Below are positions 8,665-16,678 of a stretch of 64,000 bases of DNA, one piece after another (the stretch's first letter is position 1; the number at the start of each line of letters is the position of its first letter). Where the stretch lies: contig NZ_JAEVLT010000015.1 of NCBI RefSeq assembly GCF_024494385.1, positions 46,081 through 110,080 of the forward strand, in the 5' to 3' direction. A program made the position numbers and the translations under genes. The stretch comes from Bacillus sp. EB600 (GTDB taxonomy: Bacteria; Bacillota; Bacilli; Bacillales; Cytobacillaceae). Under the pieces are notes generated by a model. It was not told the origin of the DNA. It made no database searches and saw only the letters and a list, made by a program, of their open reading frames with translations.

Positions 8665-8810
8665 AACATACAAACCTCCTTCATGGATTCAAGGTTAGTA
8701 TGCAACAAAGATAATATTTTTATCTAAATGATACTATCAGTTAACGTATCTGTAATGCTTTGTTTACATCGGATCCTTACGTGATTTTTTCAAATTCCCC
8801 ATTATTATTA

Positions 8811-8838
8811 TTGACAATTTTATGCAAGGTGCTAGTAT
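8811..8838 (+). promoter_or_regulatory. SigA-type promoter of the thi operon
   Basis: TTGACA (8811-8816), a 16-nt spacer and TAGTAT (8833-8838) lie upstream of the TPP riboswitch. Confidence 0.65.
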
Positions 8839-8865
8839 TAACTTTGTAATCAATTTAACTAAATA

Positions 8866-8967
8866 CGCTTATCCGCTAGGGGTGCCTTTTTAAAGGGCTG
8901 AGATTGAAGTATTACTTCGGGACTCTATGAACCTGACCTGGATCATACCAGCGTAGGGAAGTGGAAG
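8866..8967 (+). ncRNA. TPP (THI-box) riboswitch
   Basis: All conserved TPP aptamer elements are present in order: the GGGGTGCC segment, GGGCTGAGAT, the variable arm, GAACCTGACCTGGATCATAC and CAGCGTAGGGAAGTGGA. It is followed by a terminator and then the thiazole genes. It should repress the operon when thiamine pyrophosphate is abundant. Confidence 0.96.
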
Positions 8968-8999
8968 ACAGATTTTAATGTTATTTGACCTTAAATCTC

Positions 9000-9036
9000 C
9001 AGCCACCTTCTCTACACAAGAGTAGGTGGCTTTTTG
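9000..9036 (+). terminator. TPP riboswitch expression-platform terminator
   Basis: AGCCACCT (9001-9008) / AGGTGGCT (9024-9031) with an inner CTCT/AGAG pair and a TTTTTG tail stands between the aptamer and tenI. It is the likely switched terminator. Confidence 0.9.
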
Positions 9037-9072
9037 TTTCCTCCCTTTCCGGATAAGTTGAACCAAAAAGAG

Positions 9073-9702
9073 GTGAAACTCATCAAGCATAGCTCAAAAG
9101 AACTTCATGTAGTTTCAAACGGAAAAATGTCAATGGAGCAACTTGCGGACATTTTAGCTGATATCCATCCTTTTGTTACGGCAATTCATTTAAGGGAGAA
9201 ACAAAAATCGGCACGGGAATTGTATCAAGCCATCCAATTACTATCAAAAAGAAATATTCCTTTATCAAAAATAATCATTAATGACCGTGTTGATGTTGCC
9301 CTGGTTACAGGTGTGGCCGGTGTTCAATTGGCTTATCACAGTTTAGAAACGACGACCGTCAAAAAGTGTTTTCCACAATTAACTGTGGGCTATTCGATCC
9401 ACTCTCTAGAAGAAGGCCAGCAATCTGAACAGGATAGAGCAGAATATGTGATCTATGGTCACATATTTCCTTCTAAGTCAAAGCCGGGTTTGACCCCAAG
9501 AGGACTAGATGAATTAAAAAGGATTACTAGCTTACTAGACATACCCGTCATTGCGATTGGCGGTATTACTCCTAAAAATACCTTTCAGACAATGCAGGCT
9601 GGTGCCAGCGGGATTGCCGTTATGTCGGGGATTTTAGAGGCACTAGACCCGTTATCTGCAGTAAAGGCTTATAAACAAGCTTTAGAAAATGGAGATGAAT
9701 AA
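9073..9702 (+). CDS. tenI: Thiazole tautomerase TenI
   Basis: This roughly 210-aa TIM-barrel protein matches B. subtilis TenI, the aromatase/tautomerase that finishes thiazole phosphate carboxylate; the ThiE-like fold has a different job here. Recognisable stretches are TAIHLREKQKSA, INDRVDVAL, the VYGH-type segment YVIYGHIF, and IPVIAIGGITPKN near the phosphate-binding end. The start is uncertain: GTG 9073 overlaps the only good ribosome-binding site (GAGGTG), whereas an ATC at 9082 is ideally spaced from it. It is first in the tenI-thiO-thiS-thiG-thiF operon and overlaps thiO. Confidence 0.9.
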   Translation: MKLIKHSSKELHVVSNGKMSMEQLADILADIHPFVTAIHLREKQKSARELYQAIQLLSKRNIPLSKIIINDRVDVALVTGVAGVQLAYHSLETTTVKKCFPQLTVGYSIHSLEEGQQSEQDRAEYVIYGHIFPSKSKPGLTPRGLDELKRITSLLDIPVIAIGGITPKNTFQTMQAGASGIAVMSGILEALDPLSAVKAYKQALENGDE

Positions 9703-9703
9703 A

Positions 9704-10834
9704 GTGGGAAACTCTTATGATGTTGTTATTGTAGGCGGAGGAGTAAATGGTTCCTCAATTGCCTACCAACTTTCCAAAATGGGAAGAAGAGTCCTTATGC
9801 TTGAAAAAGGCACCCTGGCTTGTCAGGCTTCCAGTGCTGCAGCGGGCATGTTGGCGGCTCAGGCAGAGATTGAACAGGATGGTCCGTTTTTTCAATTAGC
9901 GTTAAAAAGCCAGGCCATGTTTCCTTCGATTGCAGCCGAACTATTTGAATATACGGGAATTGATATTGAGTTAATTAAAAAAGGAATGTTAAAAATCGCT
10001 GAAAGCGAAGACATTGCCGAGGAATTAAAAAAACAGGTTCCGTTCCAACGTAATTGGGATCCAGACATTCATTGGCTGGATTCTAAGCAGGTTCTGGAAA
10101 TGGAACCGGCTCTTACTCCAACTGTTCTGGGGGCCATGTACCTTCCTCATGACGGGAATGTGATGCCAGCTAAATTATCGCTTGCCTTTGCTAAAGCAGC
10201 TGAACATTTCGGAACAGAAATCCGTGAGCATACAGAGGTCGTTTCGTTTATTTGTGAAAATGGCCGGGTAACAGGAGTAAAAACAACAGATGAGGTGTTC
10301 TCTTGTGATCAAGTCGTTGTGGCAACAGGCGCCTGGGCATCTGAGTTGATGCGTGAAACCGGCATAGACATTACTGTTTACCCTGTTAAAGGGGAATGCT
10401 TTTCTGTTAAACCTGAACAGCCGATTATTGGGAGGACCATATTTTCCGGTAAACGCGGGTATTTGGTACCAAAACGAAATGGTGAAATTTATATTGGGGC
10501 TACTGTGGTTGAAAATCCAATTGAAAATAGAGTAACGGCTGGTGGAATTGCTGAAATAGTCGATAGAGCGATTAAGATCGTTCCTCAGATAAAAGATGCA
10601 CCATGGGAGCGGGTTTGGTCAGGAATAAGACCGCAAACAGGTGATGGATATCCATATATTGGTGAACATCCGCATTGGAAAGGATTATTTGTTGCAGCCG
10701 GCCATTTTCGCAATGGAATCCTATTAAGCCCAATTACCGGTAAGTTAATAGCTCAATTACTTGACGGCAGCTGCAAAGATGAGCCACTTCTTTCGGTTTT
10801 CCGCCTGAATCGGGCTCAAAAAGTGGTGCTTTAG
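9704..10834 (+). CDS. thiO: Glycine oxidase ThiO
   Basis: This 376-aa FAD enzyme oxidises glycine to iminoglycine, a precursor of the thiazole ring. The dinucleotide-binding motif VVIVGGGVNGSSIAYQL is at the N-terminus. SSAAAGMLAAQAE, the substrate-domain segment YPVKGECFSV and the C-terminal FAD segment FVAAGHFRNGILLSP are family-specific. GTG 9704 is chosen because GGAG at 9691 is well spaced; an ATG at 9689 also exists inside the end of tenI. Translational coupling with tenI is likely. Confidence 0.92.
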   Translation: MGNSYDVVIVGGGVNGSSIAYQLSKMGRRVLMLEKGTLACQASSAAAGMLAAQAEIEQDGPFFQLALKSQAMFPSIAAELFEYTGIDIELIKKGMLKIAESEDIAEELKKQVPFQRNWDPDIHWLDSKQVLEMEPALTPTVLGAMYLPHDGNVMPAKLSLAFAKAAEHFGTEIREHTEVVSFICENGRVTGVKTTDEVFSCDQVVVATGAWASELMRETGIDITVYPVKGECFSVKPEQPIIGRTIFSGKRGYLVPKRNGEIYIGATVVENPIENRVTAGGIAEIVDRAIKIVPQIKDAPWERVWSGIRPQTGDGYPYIGEHPHWKGLFVAAGHFRNGILLSPITGKLIAQLLDGSCKDEPLLSVFRLNRAQKVVL

Positions 10835-10845
10835 GAGGATGAAAA

Positions 10846-11049
10846 TTGGAAATTATCGTGAATGGAGAACGGTTACAGGTACCTGAGCAAATTGTCTATG
10901 TATCGGATCTGCTGGACCATTTCAAGCTCCAGGATAAAGTAGTGGTTGTTGAGATTAATGGAGACATTTTAGAAAAAAACGAACATCAAAATACCCGATT
11001 ATCTGATCGGGATCGTATTGAAATTGTACATTTTGTTGGAGGCGGTTAA
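10846..11049 (+). CDS. thiS: Sulfur-carrier protein ThiS
   Basis: This 67-aa ubiquitin-like sulfur carrier has the essential C-terminal Gly-Gly (ending VHFVGGG), which ThiF adenylates and which then becomes a thiocarboxylate. The TTG at 10846 follows GGAGG. The upstream gene ends 12 nt earlier, and thiG begins immediately after. Confidence 0.93.
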   Translation: MEIIVNGERLQVPEQIVYVSDLLDHFKLQDKVVVVEINGDILEKNEHQNTRLSDRDRIEIVHFVGGG

Positions 11050-11050
11050 T

Positions 11051-11818
11051 ATGTTAAAAATTGGTCCTTATTCATTTCAATCCCGTTTATTGCTTGGAAC
11101 GGGTAAATATCCAAACTTTGATATTCAAAAGCAGGCAGTAGCTGAAGCAGAGGCAGAAATCCTAACATTTGCAGTCCGAAGAATGAATGTATTTGAAGCG
11201 AGCCAGCCTAATTTTTTAGAAAAGCTGGACATTAGCAAATATAAATTATTGCCGAATACAGCCGGTGCGAAAAATGCTAAAGAAGCAGTCAGGATTGCCA
11301 AACTCGCTAAGGCAACCGGGCTTTGCGATATGATTAAAGTGGAGGTCATTGGCGATGACAAAACATTGCTTCCAGACCCGATTGAAACTTTAAACGCAAC
11401 AGAGGAATTAATTAAGGAAGGGTTTATTGTTCTCCCTTATACTTCCGATGATGTTGTATTAGCAAGAAAATTGCAGGAATTAGGCTGCCATGCCATCATG
11501 CCGGGAGCATCACCAATCGGATCCGGACAGGGTATCATCAACCCTATAAACCTAAGTTTTATCATTGAACAAGCAATTGTCCCTGTTATTGTTGATGCCG
11601 GAATTGGCTCCCCAGCTGACGCAGCAATGGCCATGGAATTAGGAGCAGACGGTGTCTTACTGAATACAGCTGTCTCTGCCGCAAAAGATCCTGTTAAAAT
11701 GGCCAAAGCAATGAAACTGGCCATCGAAGCCGGGCGTCTGGGCTTTGAAGCTGGAAGAATTCCTAAAAAGCAATACGCAACAGCAAGCAGCCCAACAGAA
11801 GGAATGAGTATCGGGTGA
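11051..11818 (+). CDS. thiG: Thiazole synthase ThiG
   Basis: This 255-aa (beta/alpha)8 enzyme condenses deoxyxylulose phosphate, dehydroglycine and ThiS thiocarboxylate to give the thiazole. Signatures are [10 protein letters not shown] near the N-terminus, the Schiff-base lysine in MIKVEVIGD (about residue 96), and phosphate-binding segments PIGSGQGI and [29 protein letters not shown] 11051 follows GGAGGCGG, which lies in the last codons of thiS. The stop overlaps the GTG start of thiF. Confidence 0.95.
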   Translation: MLKIGPYSFQSRLLLGTGKYPNFDIQKQAVAEAEAEILTFAVRRMNVFEASQPNFLEKLDISKYKLLPNTAGAKNAKEAVRIAKLAKATGLCDMIKVEVIGDDKTLLPDPIETLNATEELIKEGFIVLPYTSDDVVLARKLQELGCHAIMPGASPIGSGQGIINPINLSFIIEQAIVPVIVDAGIGSPADAAMAMELGADGVLLNTAVSAAKDPVKMAKAMKLAIEAGRLGFEAGRIPKKQYATASSPTEGMSIG

Positions 11819-12834
11819 ACGAGCGCTATTCACGGCAAACATTATTTACCCCAATCGGTGAAACAGGGCAGGAGAAAATCTCCCGAAAGCATGTACTAAT
11901 CATTGGTGCCGGCGCTCTTGGCACAGGGAATGCCGAAGCACTTGTCCGCTCAGGAATCGGCAAGCTGACAATCGTTGATCGTGATTATGTAGAATGGTCC
12001 AATCTGCAGCGCCAGCAGCTATATGCCGAAGATGATGCCAAAAACCGAATTCCTAAAGCAATTGCGGCTAAAAATCGCTTAGAGGCGATTAATTCATCTG
12101 TTACAGTTGAGGCTGTGATTGCGGATGCAGGAGCTACAGAACTGGAAGATTGGGCACAGCAGGCAGACCTGATCCTCGATGCAACCGATAATTTTGAAAC
12201 AAGAATGATCATAAACGATGTGTCGCAGAAATACCAAGTACCTTGGATCTATGGCGCTTGTGTCGGCAGCTACGGAATTACTTATACGATTATTCCCGGA
12301 AAAACACCCTGTCTTTCCTGCTTAATGGAAACTGTTCCTTTAGGAGGATTAACCTGCGATACGGCCGGCATCATCAGCCCAGCCGTACAAATGGTTGTTT
12401 CCTATCAAGTAAGCGAAGCACTAAAAATTCTCGTTGGTGATCTGGATTCACTTCGAAACAAGTTAGTATCGTTTGATTTGTGGAAAAATCAATATAGTGC
12501 GATTTCCATAGAGAAAATGAAAAAAGAGCATTGTCCCTCATGCGGAAAAGAACGGTCTTATCCTTTTTTATCCTACGAAAACCAAACAAAAACAGCCGTT
12601 TTATGCGGGAGAGACTCTGTTCAGATACGACCTGCCACAAAAGTCGAGCGTGACTTGGAAGCATTAGAAAAGGTTTTAATCGGGCAAGGTGGAACGATAC
12701 AGCGAAACCCTTATCTTTTATCCTTTAGCATAAACAATCACCGATTAGTGTTCTTTAAAGATGGAAGAGTGTTAGTGCACGGTACAAAGGATATTGCTGA
12801 AGCGAAAACACTATACAACAGATACTTGGGCTAG
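11815..12834 (+). CDS. thiF: ThiS adenylyltransferase ThiF
   Basis: This 339-aa E1-like enzyme activates the C-terminus of ThiS with ATP. The nucleotide-binding loop [13 protein letters not shown] is at about 30-42, the catalytic arginine region is in [12 protein letters not shown], and zinc is held by CLSC and CPSCG. A C-terminal extension of about 80 residues follows the usual MoeB/ThiF core. GTG 11815 overlaps the thiG stop by 4 nt. It is the last gene of the operon; thiD and tenA, present in the B. subtilis operon, are absent here. Confidence 0.93.
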   Translation: MNERYSRQTLFTPIGETGQEKISRKHVLIIGAGALGTGNAEALVRSGIGKLTIVDRDYVEWSNLQRQQLYAEDDAKNRIPKAIAAKNRLEAINSSVTVEAVIADAGATELEDWAQQADLILDATDNFETRMIINDVSQKYQVPWIYGACVGSYGITYTIIPGKTPCLSCLMETVPLGGLTCDTAGIISPAVQMVVSYQVSEALKILVGDLDSLRNKLVSFDLWKNQYSAISIEKMKKEHCPSCGKERSYPFLSYENQTKTAVLCGRDSVQIRPATKVERDLEALEKVLIGQGGTIQRNPYLLSFSINNHRLVFFKDGRVLVHGTKDIAEAKTLYNRYLG

Positions 12835-12840
12835 ATGATA

Positions 12841-12866
12841 AAAGGAGCCATAGCGGCTCCTTTATT
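12841..12866. terminator. Terminator of the thi operon
   Basis: AAAGGAGCC (12841-12849) / GGCTCCTTT (12855-12863) is a perfect 9-bp stem between convergent operons. Confidence 0.88.
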
Positions 12867-12879
12867 CATGTATAAACTC

Positions 12880-13254
12880 TTATTTTGTTTTCGAAGCTAA
12901 TTCCTTCAGTGCATCCGTAAGCTGATTATTCAAAGAACTTAATGCCTGTTTATCAAGTGTTGCTGCCTGGGAACCAGCAATCGTTGGGTCCAAATATTTT
13001 TCTATTTTTCCATAGAGAGCTTTATTTTCCTTTTTTACATCGTCTTCAAATACTTTCCATTGATCTTCTAATTTTGGACCAACTTCTTTTACCTTTGCTT
13101 GGTCACCGCTGTCAATGGCTTTTGACAATTGCTTCGTTGTATCCAGCATCTGGTTGACACCATCAGAAACCTTACTATTATTTGCCCCACATCCTGCTAA
13201 AACAAATACACTCACAAGCATGAGGGATAAAAGCATTGTTGTTAATCTCTTCAT
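12880..13254 (-). CDS. Small lipoprotein with an FTR1-associated helical module
   Basis: This 124-aa lipoprotein has a signal peptide and lipobox LAGC at about residue 21. The mature part is helical and resembles the extracellular N-terminal repeats of the adjacent iron permease. The pattern acidic residue, KVKEVGPKLEDQWKVFE, then KKENKALYGKIEKYLDP matches AQNAYDQFDKTWREIE and KKDSATAYRDIESNMG there. It lies 27 bp after the permease stop and is probably cotranscribed. A role in capturing or handing over iron at the membrane is inference; the classical partners EfeO and EfeB are not in the window. Confidence 0.75.
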   Translation of the reverse strand: MKRLTTMLLSLMLVSVFVLAGCGANNSKVSDGVNQMLDTTKQLSKAIDSGDQAKVKEVGPKLEDQWKVFEDDVKKENKALYGKIEKYLDPTIAGSQAATLDKQALSSLNNQLTDALKELASKTK

Positions 13255-13281
13255 AAAATAAGTCCTTCTTTCTCCATTTTT

Positions 13282-14760
13282 TTAATTATTCCTTGCTGCT
13301 ATCATCTTTTTACTACTATACTTTTTCACTAGAACAATAATCACCGCAGCGATAATTAATAACAGTTGTGGAATTGTACTCTCCCATGATGGGTATAATG
13401 CGAAGAAATCAATACTTGGTACGTTTTCCGCATTTGTCGTTGGAATCAATCCGGCTAATTGTAAACTGTGGATGCCCATGCCTGTAAACTTAATACACAA
13501 GTAAAACACGATCACACTAGACACCATAAAGAACGGCCGAAGCGGCAATTTCAACCCAACATAAATCATTAAATAGGCTAAGACTCCAAGTATAACTGCT
13601 CCAATCACAAAGCCGATCAGCAGCGATTGAAGCTTAATTTGACTAGCCATTCCTATATAAAACAAGACTGTTTCTGTACCTTCACGGAAAACTGCAAGAA
13701 AAGCGAGGACACCTAAAGAAATAAGCTTTCCAGTAGTTATTGCAGTTTGGCTTTTCTCCCGTATATATCGGTTCCAATCTGCGATATTCGATTGGCTATG
13801 GAGCCAATAACTCATATACAATAACATTACGGCTGCAAATACACCTGTCCACCCGCCAATAAGGAAATTGTTATTGCCAAATGCACCAGAAGAAATAACA
13901 AACTTGACAATCAAAGCAAGAATAACACTAACTCCAAGTCCTCCTAAAACGCCTGACCAAATCCAAACCTTTCCCTTTGTGGACTCGGATTTATTCACAA
14001 AGGAAAGAAGAGCAATGACGACAAGCAATGCTTCTAACCCCTCACGCAAAAGGATCATCGCCGCATCCCAATAAGTGTATTCAGATTTGCTAGCTAATGG
14101 GGTTAAATACCCAACCATGTTATTAATGGTCTTATTCGCCTGATTATAATCTGGTGGATTTGCAGTAAGCATGGCTTGAATTGTAGCCAAATCTCGTTCA
14201 GAATCACTATAGACAGATGCAGATTGCGCAACAACTACCCCTTCTACACTTAACCAACTATTACTTGCTTTCTGAATACTTTCAAGCGCTTGCGTTTGGT
14301 CATGATCTTTGACCTCCTTCTTGGTTTGTTGAAGAAGAAGGATAAAATCATCTAACGTTATGTCTTCTTGTTTACTTACGGACTCCTTTGGATATCCACC
14401 ACTTGCTACTTTTTCGTTTACTGCTTTTAGCTCGTTTAAAGCCTGCAATACTTGATCAGGCTTCTTTAACGTAAAAGCATAAACAACCTTTCCCATATTT
14501 GATTCGATATCACGATAAGCCGTGGCAGAGTCTTTTTTTATTCCTCCTTCAATTTCTCTCCATGTTTTGTCAAATTGGTCATAGGCATTCTGTGCTTCTG
14601 GTAAATTTCCACTTGAAGTATACTCGATTGCCTTATCGACAAATTCCTCTGCCTTTCTTATATCGTCTTTGGAGTTTCCGGCAGCAAATGTAGGATTATG
14701 TACAATAAATCCCATGGTTAATAGAACAATAGATAGTTTAATGAAAAAACTTTTCCCCAT
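13282..14760 (-). CDS. efeU: FTR1/EfeU-family iron permease with extracellular N-terminal domain
   Basis: This 492-aa protein has a signal-like N-terminal segment, an extracellular helical region of about 220 residues, and seven membrane helices. The permease has both iron-binding motifs of the family, REGLEALLVV (about 246) and REGTETVLFY (about 358). The extracellular part contains two repeats of one helical module (about 33-105 and 130-205), which also occurs in the neighbouring lipoprotein. ATG 14760 is 8 nt after AAAGGA. Two Fur-type boxes upstream predict induction under iron limitation. Confidence 0.9.
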   Translation of the reverse strand: MGKSFFIKLSIVLLTMGFIVHNPTFAAGNSKDDIRKAEEFVDKAIEYTSSGNLPEAQNAYDQFDKTWREIEGGIKKDSATAYRDIESNMGKVVYAFTLKKPDQVLQALNELKAVNEKVASGGYPKESVSKQEDITLDDFILLLQQTKKEVKDHDQTQALESIQKASNSWLSVEGVVVAQSASVYSDSERDLATIQAMLTANPPDYNQANKTINNMVGYLTPLASKSEYTYWDAAMILLREGLEALLVVIALLSFVNKSESTKGKVWIWSGVLGGLGVSVILALIVKFVISSGAFGNNNFLIGGWTGVFAAVMLLYMSYWLHSQSNIADWNRYIREKSQTAITTGKLISLGVLAFLAVFREGTETVLFYIGMASQIKLQSLLIGFVIGAVILGVLAYLMIYVGLKLPLRPFFMVSSVIVFYLCIKFTGMGIHSLQLAGLIPTTNAENVPSIDFFALYPSWESTIPQLLLIIAAVIIVLVKKYSSKKMIAARNN

Positions 14761-14791
14761 AAGACCATTCCTTTTCAAATTCCTAGTGAAA

Positions 14792-14806
14792 TGATAATGA
14801 ATATCA
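14792..14806. promoter_or_regulatory. Fur box 1 upstream of efeU
   Basis: TGATAATGAATATCA differs from the 7-1-7 Bacillus Fur consensus TGATAATNATTATCA at one position. It lies 32 bp before the efeU start. Confidence 0.82.
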
Positions 14807-14837
14807 ATACCATTTATAAGAATATTTTAATGGTAAA

Positions 14838-14852
14838 TGATAATGATTGTCA
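14838..14852. promoter_or_regulatory. Fur box 2 upstream of efeU
   Basis: TGATAATGATTGTCA also differs at one position from the 7-1-7 consensus, and is 46 bp from the first box. Confidence 0.82.
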
Positions 14853-15012
14853 ATTAGATTTTTACTTTGATACTATATTGACACAAATCACATGATAAAG
14901 AACCAACTGTTTTCCCATAAAATTAGTGGTGCCTCACACAATGTGATGATTCATTAATGCTAATACAAGTGCATATTTAATTTCTTTTAAGGAAAACTAT
15001 AAAGAAAATTCG

Positions 15013-15048
15013 CCGACTGGCGATGACAGAGTCGCAGTTGGATTTTTG
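15013..15048 (+). terminator. Terminator-like hairpin in the leader of the mini-protein gene
   Basis: CCGACTG-G-CGA (15013-15023) pairs with TCG-CAGTTGG (15032-15041), followed by ATTTTTG. No + strand gene ends upstream, so it is probably an attenuator in the leader of the next gene. Confidence 0.55.
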
Positions 15049-15114
15049 TGTGAGAAATTTATGAATATAAATTTTGAATCACTAAAAAAAGTATGTACAT
15101 TTTGGAGGTTTATT

Positions 15115-15252
15115 ATGAAAAACGAGGAAGAAAATATTAGTGAAGGCTTGAATCAAATTTTTGAAATAATCAATGCCAAGGGTGATGTGGGCGAACTGAA
15201 AGAAATAGTTGACCAATCTGCTAATACGGAAAGTGAAATTCTGGATCAATAG
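15115..15252 (+). CDS. Acidic 45-aa mini-protein
   Basis: This small, strongly acidic protein (about 13 Asp/Glu) is predicted to be helical. It has no signal peptide, cysteine or membrane segment. ATG 15115 follows GGAGG with 7-nt spacing, which supports translation. A terminator-like hairpin precedes it, and the KinB-like kinase begins 82 bp after it, so they may form one unit. I know no family; it is not Sda-like by eye. A partner role for the kinase is speculation. Confidence 0.6.
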   Translation: MKNEEENISEGLNQIFEIINAKGDVGELKEIVDQSANTESEILDQ

Positions 15253-15334
15253 AAATTTTAGAATTTAAAAATGGAACTTCCCTTCTTGGGGATGTAAAAT
15301 ACATAAGAACGTTATTTTTTGGAGGATGCTTGTT

Positions 15335-16645
15335 ATGATTGTTAATCCCGCTTATTTGGGTATATGGCTTCTACAAATGGTATGTATTTTATTCCCCATG
15401 CTTTTATACCAATCTTTCTTTCGAAAAAAATTTGGACAGAAAAAAATTCAAAAACAAATTCTAGGTATCCTATGCGGCATTTCAATTATCATTTGTATGA
15501 CGTTTCCATTAACTTTTGATAAGGATTTTCGTTTAGATTTTCGCTTTATCCCTTTAATTATTAGTTTTTTTTATGGTGGGTACTCTACAGGTCTTATTTT
15601 AACTGCAATAATGATGATTTATCGCTTCCTGCTTGGCGGTCAAGGCATGTATTTAGAAGGTCTAGGAATCCCCTTTTTTTCTCTAGTAATTTTTACAATC
15701 ATCCTTCCACGCTATAGTAATTGGCAGCAAAACAAGCAAATTTTCTTTTCCTATTTATGCTTAACCCTGTCTATTCTCTTTTTCGTTTTCGAAACACAAT
15801 TTCTAGATGAATATGTTTATACAAGACATGAGCTTTTTCTTTGGGTGATTTTTTGTATTTTCAATTATATTACCTTCTGGATGGTATTGTATCTGCAAAC
15901 CTCTCTGAAAGAAATGGAGCAAATGAGTACAAAGGTAATTCAATTTGAAAAAAGTCATGCCATAAATCATTTATTAGTTTATATTTCTCAACAAATTTTC
16001 TCGCCTATTTTATCTTCAAAGGAATCATTAAAGCAGATGACGGAAGATTCAAGCCTTACATCTGATCAATCGTTCTATCTAACTCAAGCTCTAAACGAAT
16101 TAAATCAGGCAGAGCATTCGTTAAGGGATTATGTGACGATTATGGATCCGCAGCAACATGATCAAGATTCAATCAAGTTGACACAAATGATTCAAGAGAC
16201 TGTTCAAATGATTCATCCTTTCTCAGCCATTCATAATGTTGAACTGCAGTTTTTATCTACTGCCGAAAATGATTTAACGCTTAGGGATTACTCGCTCTTA
16301 AGGTTTGCCCTATTAAACCTTATAAAAAATGGCGTTGAGGCCTGTCCCCCAGGTGGCAGAGTAGATGTCTTTCTTCATGAATTAATCGACCAGTTTTATA
16401 TAATAATTGAAGATAATGGGCCGGGACTTTCAGCTGAAGTATTATCTCATTTAGGAAAACCGCTTCATTCAGGCAAAGAAAATGGAACAGGATTAGGAAT
16501 TGCCGTAGCCTATAAAATTACAGAATCTTTTGGCGGGAAAATTGAAGTTGAATCCAAAAAAGGCATAGGCACCACCTTTAGCCTTTATTTTCCAAAAAAG
16601 AACTTCATGCTTGACCACAAAAAGAAACAAGTCACCTCAAACTAA
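15335..16645 (+). CDS. KinB-like sensor histidine kinase lacking the phosphoacceptor histidine
   Basis: This 436-aa protein has about six N-terminal membrane helices with the 5TM-5TMR_LYT pattern of KinB-type sporulation kinases, then a DHp helix and a HATPase_c domain. The ATPase boxes are intact: NLIKNGVEA (N box), EDNGPGLSAE (G1) and GTGLGIAVAYKI (G2). Where KinB has AHEVRNP, this protein has SQQIFSP, so the phosphoacceptor is Gln-219 (codon 15989). It should not autophosphorylate normally. It may be a decoy or regulatory pseudokinase, or inactive. ATG 15335 is 9 nt after GGAGG. No response regulator is adjacent. Confidence 0.82.
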   Translation: MIVNPAYLGIWLLQMVCILFPMLLYQSFFRKKFGQKKIQKQILGILCGISIIICMTFPLTFDKDFRLDFRFIPLIISFFYGGYSTGLILTAIMMIYRFLLGGQGMYLEGLGIPFFSLVIFTIILPRYSNWQQNKQIFFSYLCLTLSILFFVFETQFLDEYVYTRHELFLWVIFCIFNYITFWMVLYLQTSLKEMEQMSTKVIQFEKSHAINHLLVYISQQIFSPILSSKESLKQMTEDSSLTSDQSFYLTQALNELNQAEHSLRDYVTIMDPQQHDQDSIKLTQMIQETVQMIHPFSAIHNVELQFLSTAENDLTLRDYSLLRFALLNLIKNGVEACPPGGRVDVFLHELIDQFYIIIEDNGPGLSAEVLSHLGKPLHSGKENGTGLGIAVAYKITESFGGKIEVESKKGIGTTFSLYFPKKNFMLDHKKKQVTSN

Positions 16646-16664
16646 CGAGGAGACTTGTTTTTTG
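16625..16664. terminator. Intrinsic terminator
   Basis: AAACAAGTCACCTC (16625-16638) / GAGGAGACTTGTTT (16647-16660) has one mismatch and a T-rich tail. It overlaps the kinase stop and can serve both convergent genes. Confidence 0.85.
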
Positions 16665-16678
16665 GTTCGAAAGCTTTA

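Noticed and set aside
15001..15048. c-di-GMP riboswitch in the leader of the mini-protein
   Set aside because: The conserved GEMM core (GGCAAACC and the tetraloop receptor) is absent; only a terminator-like hairpin can be supported.
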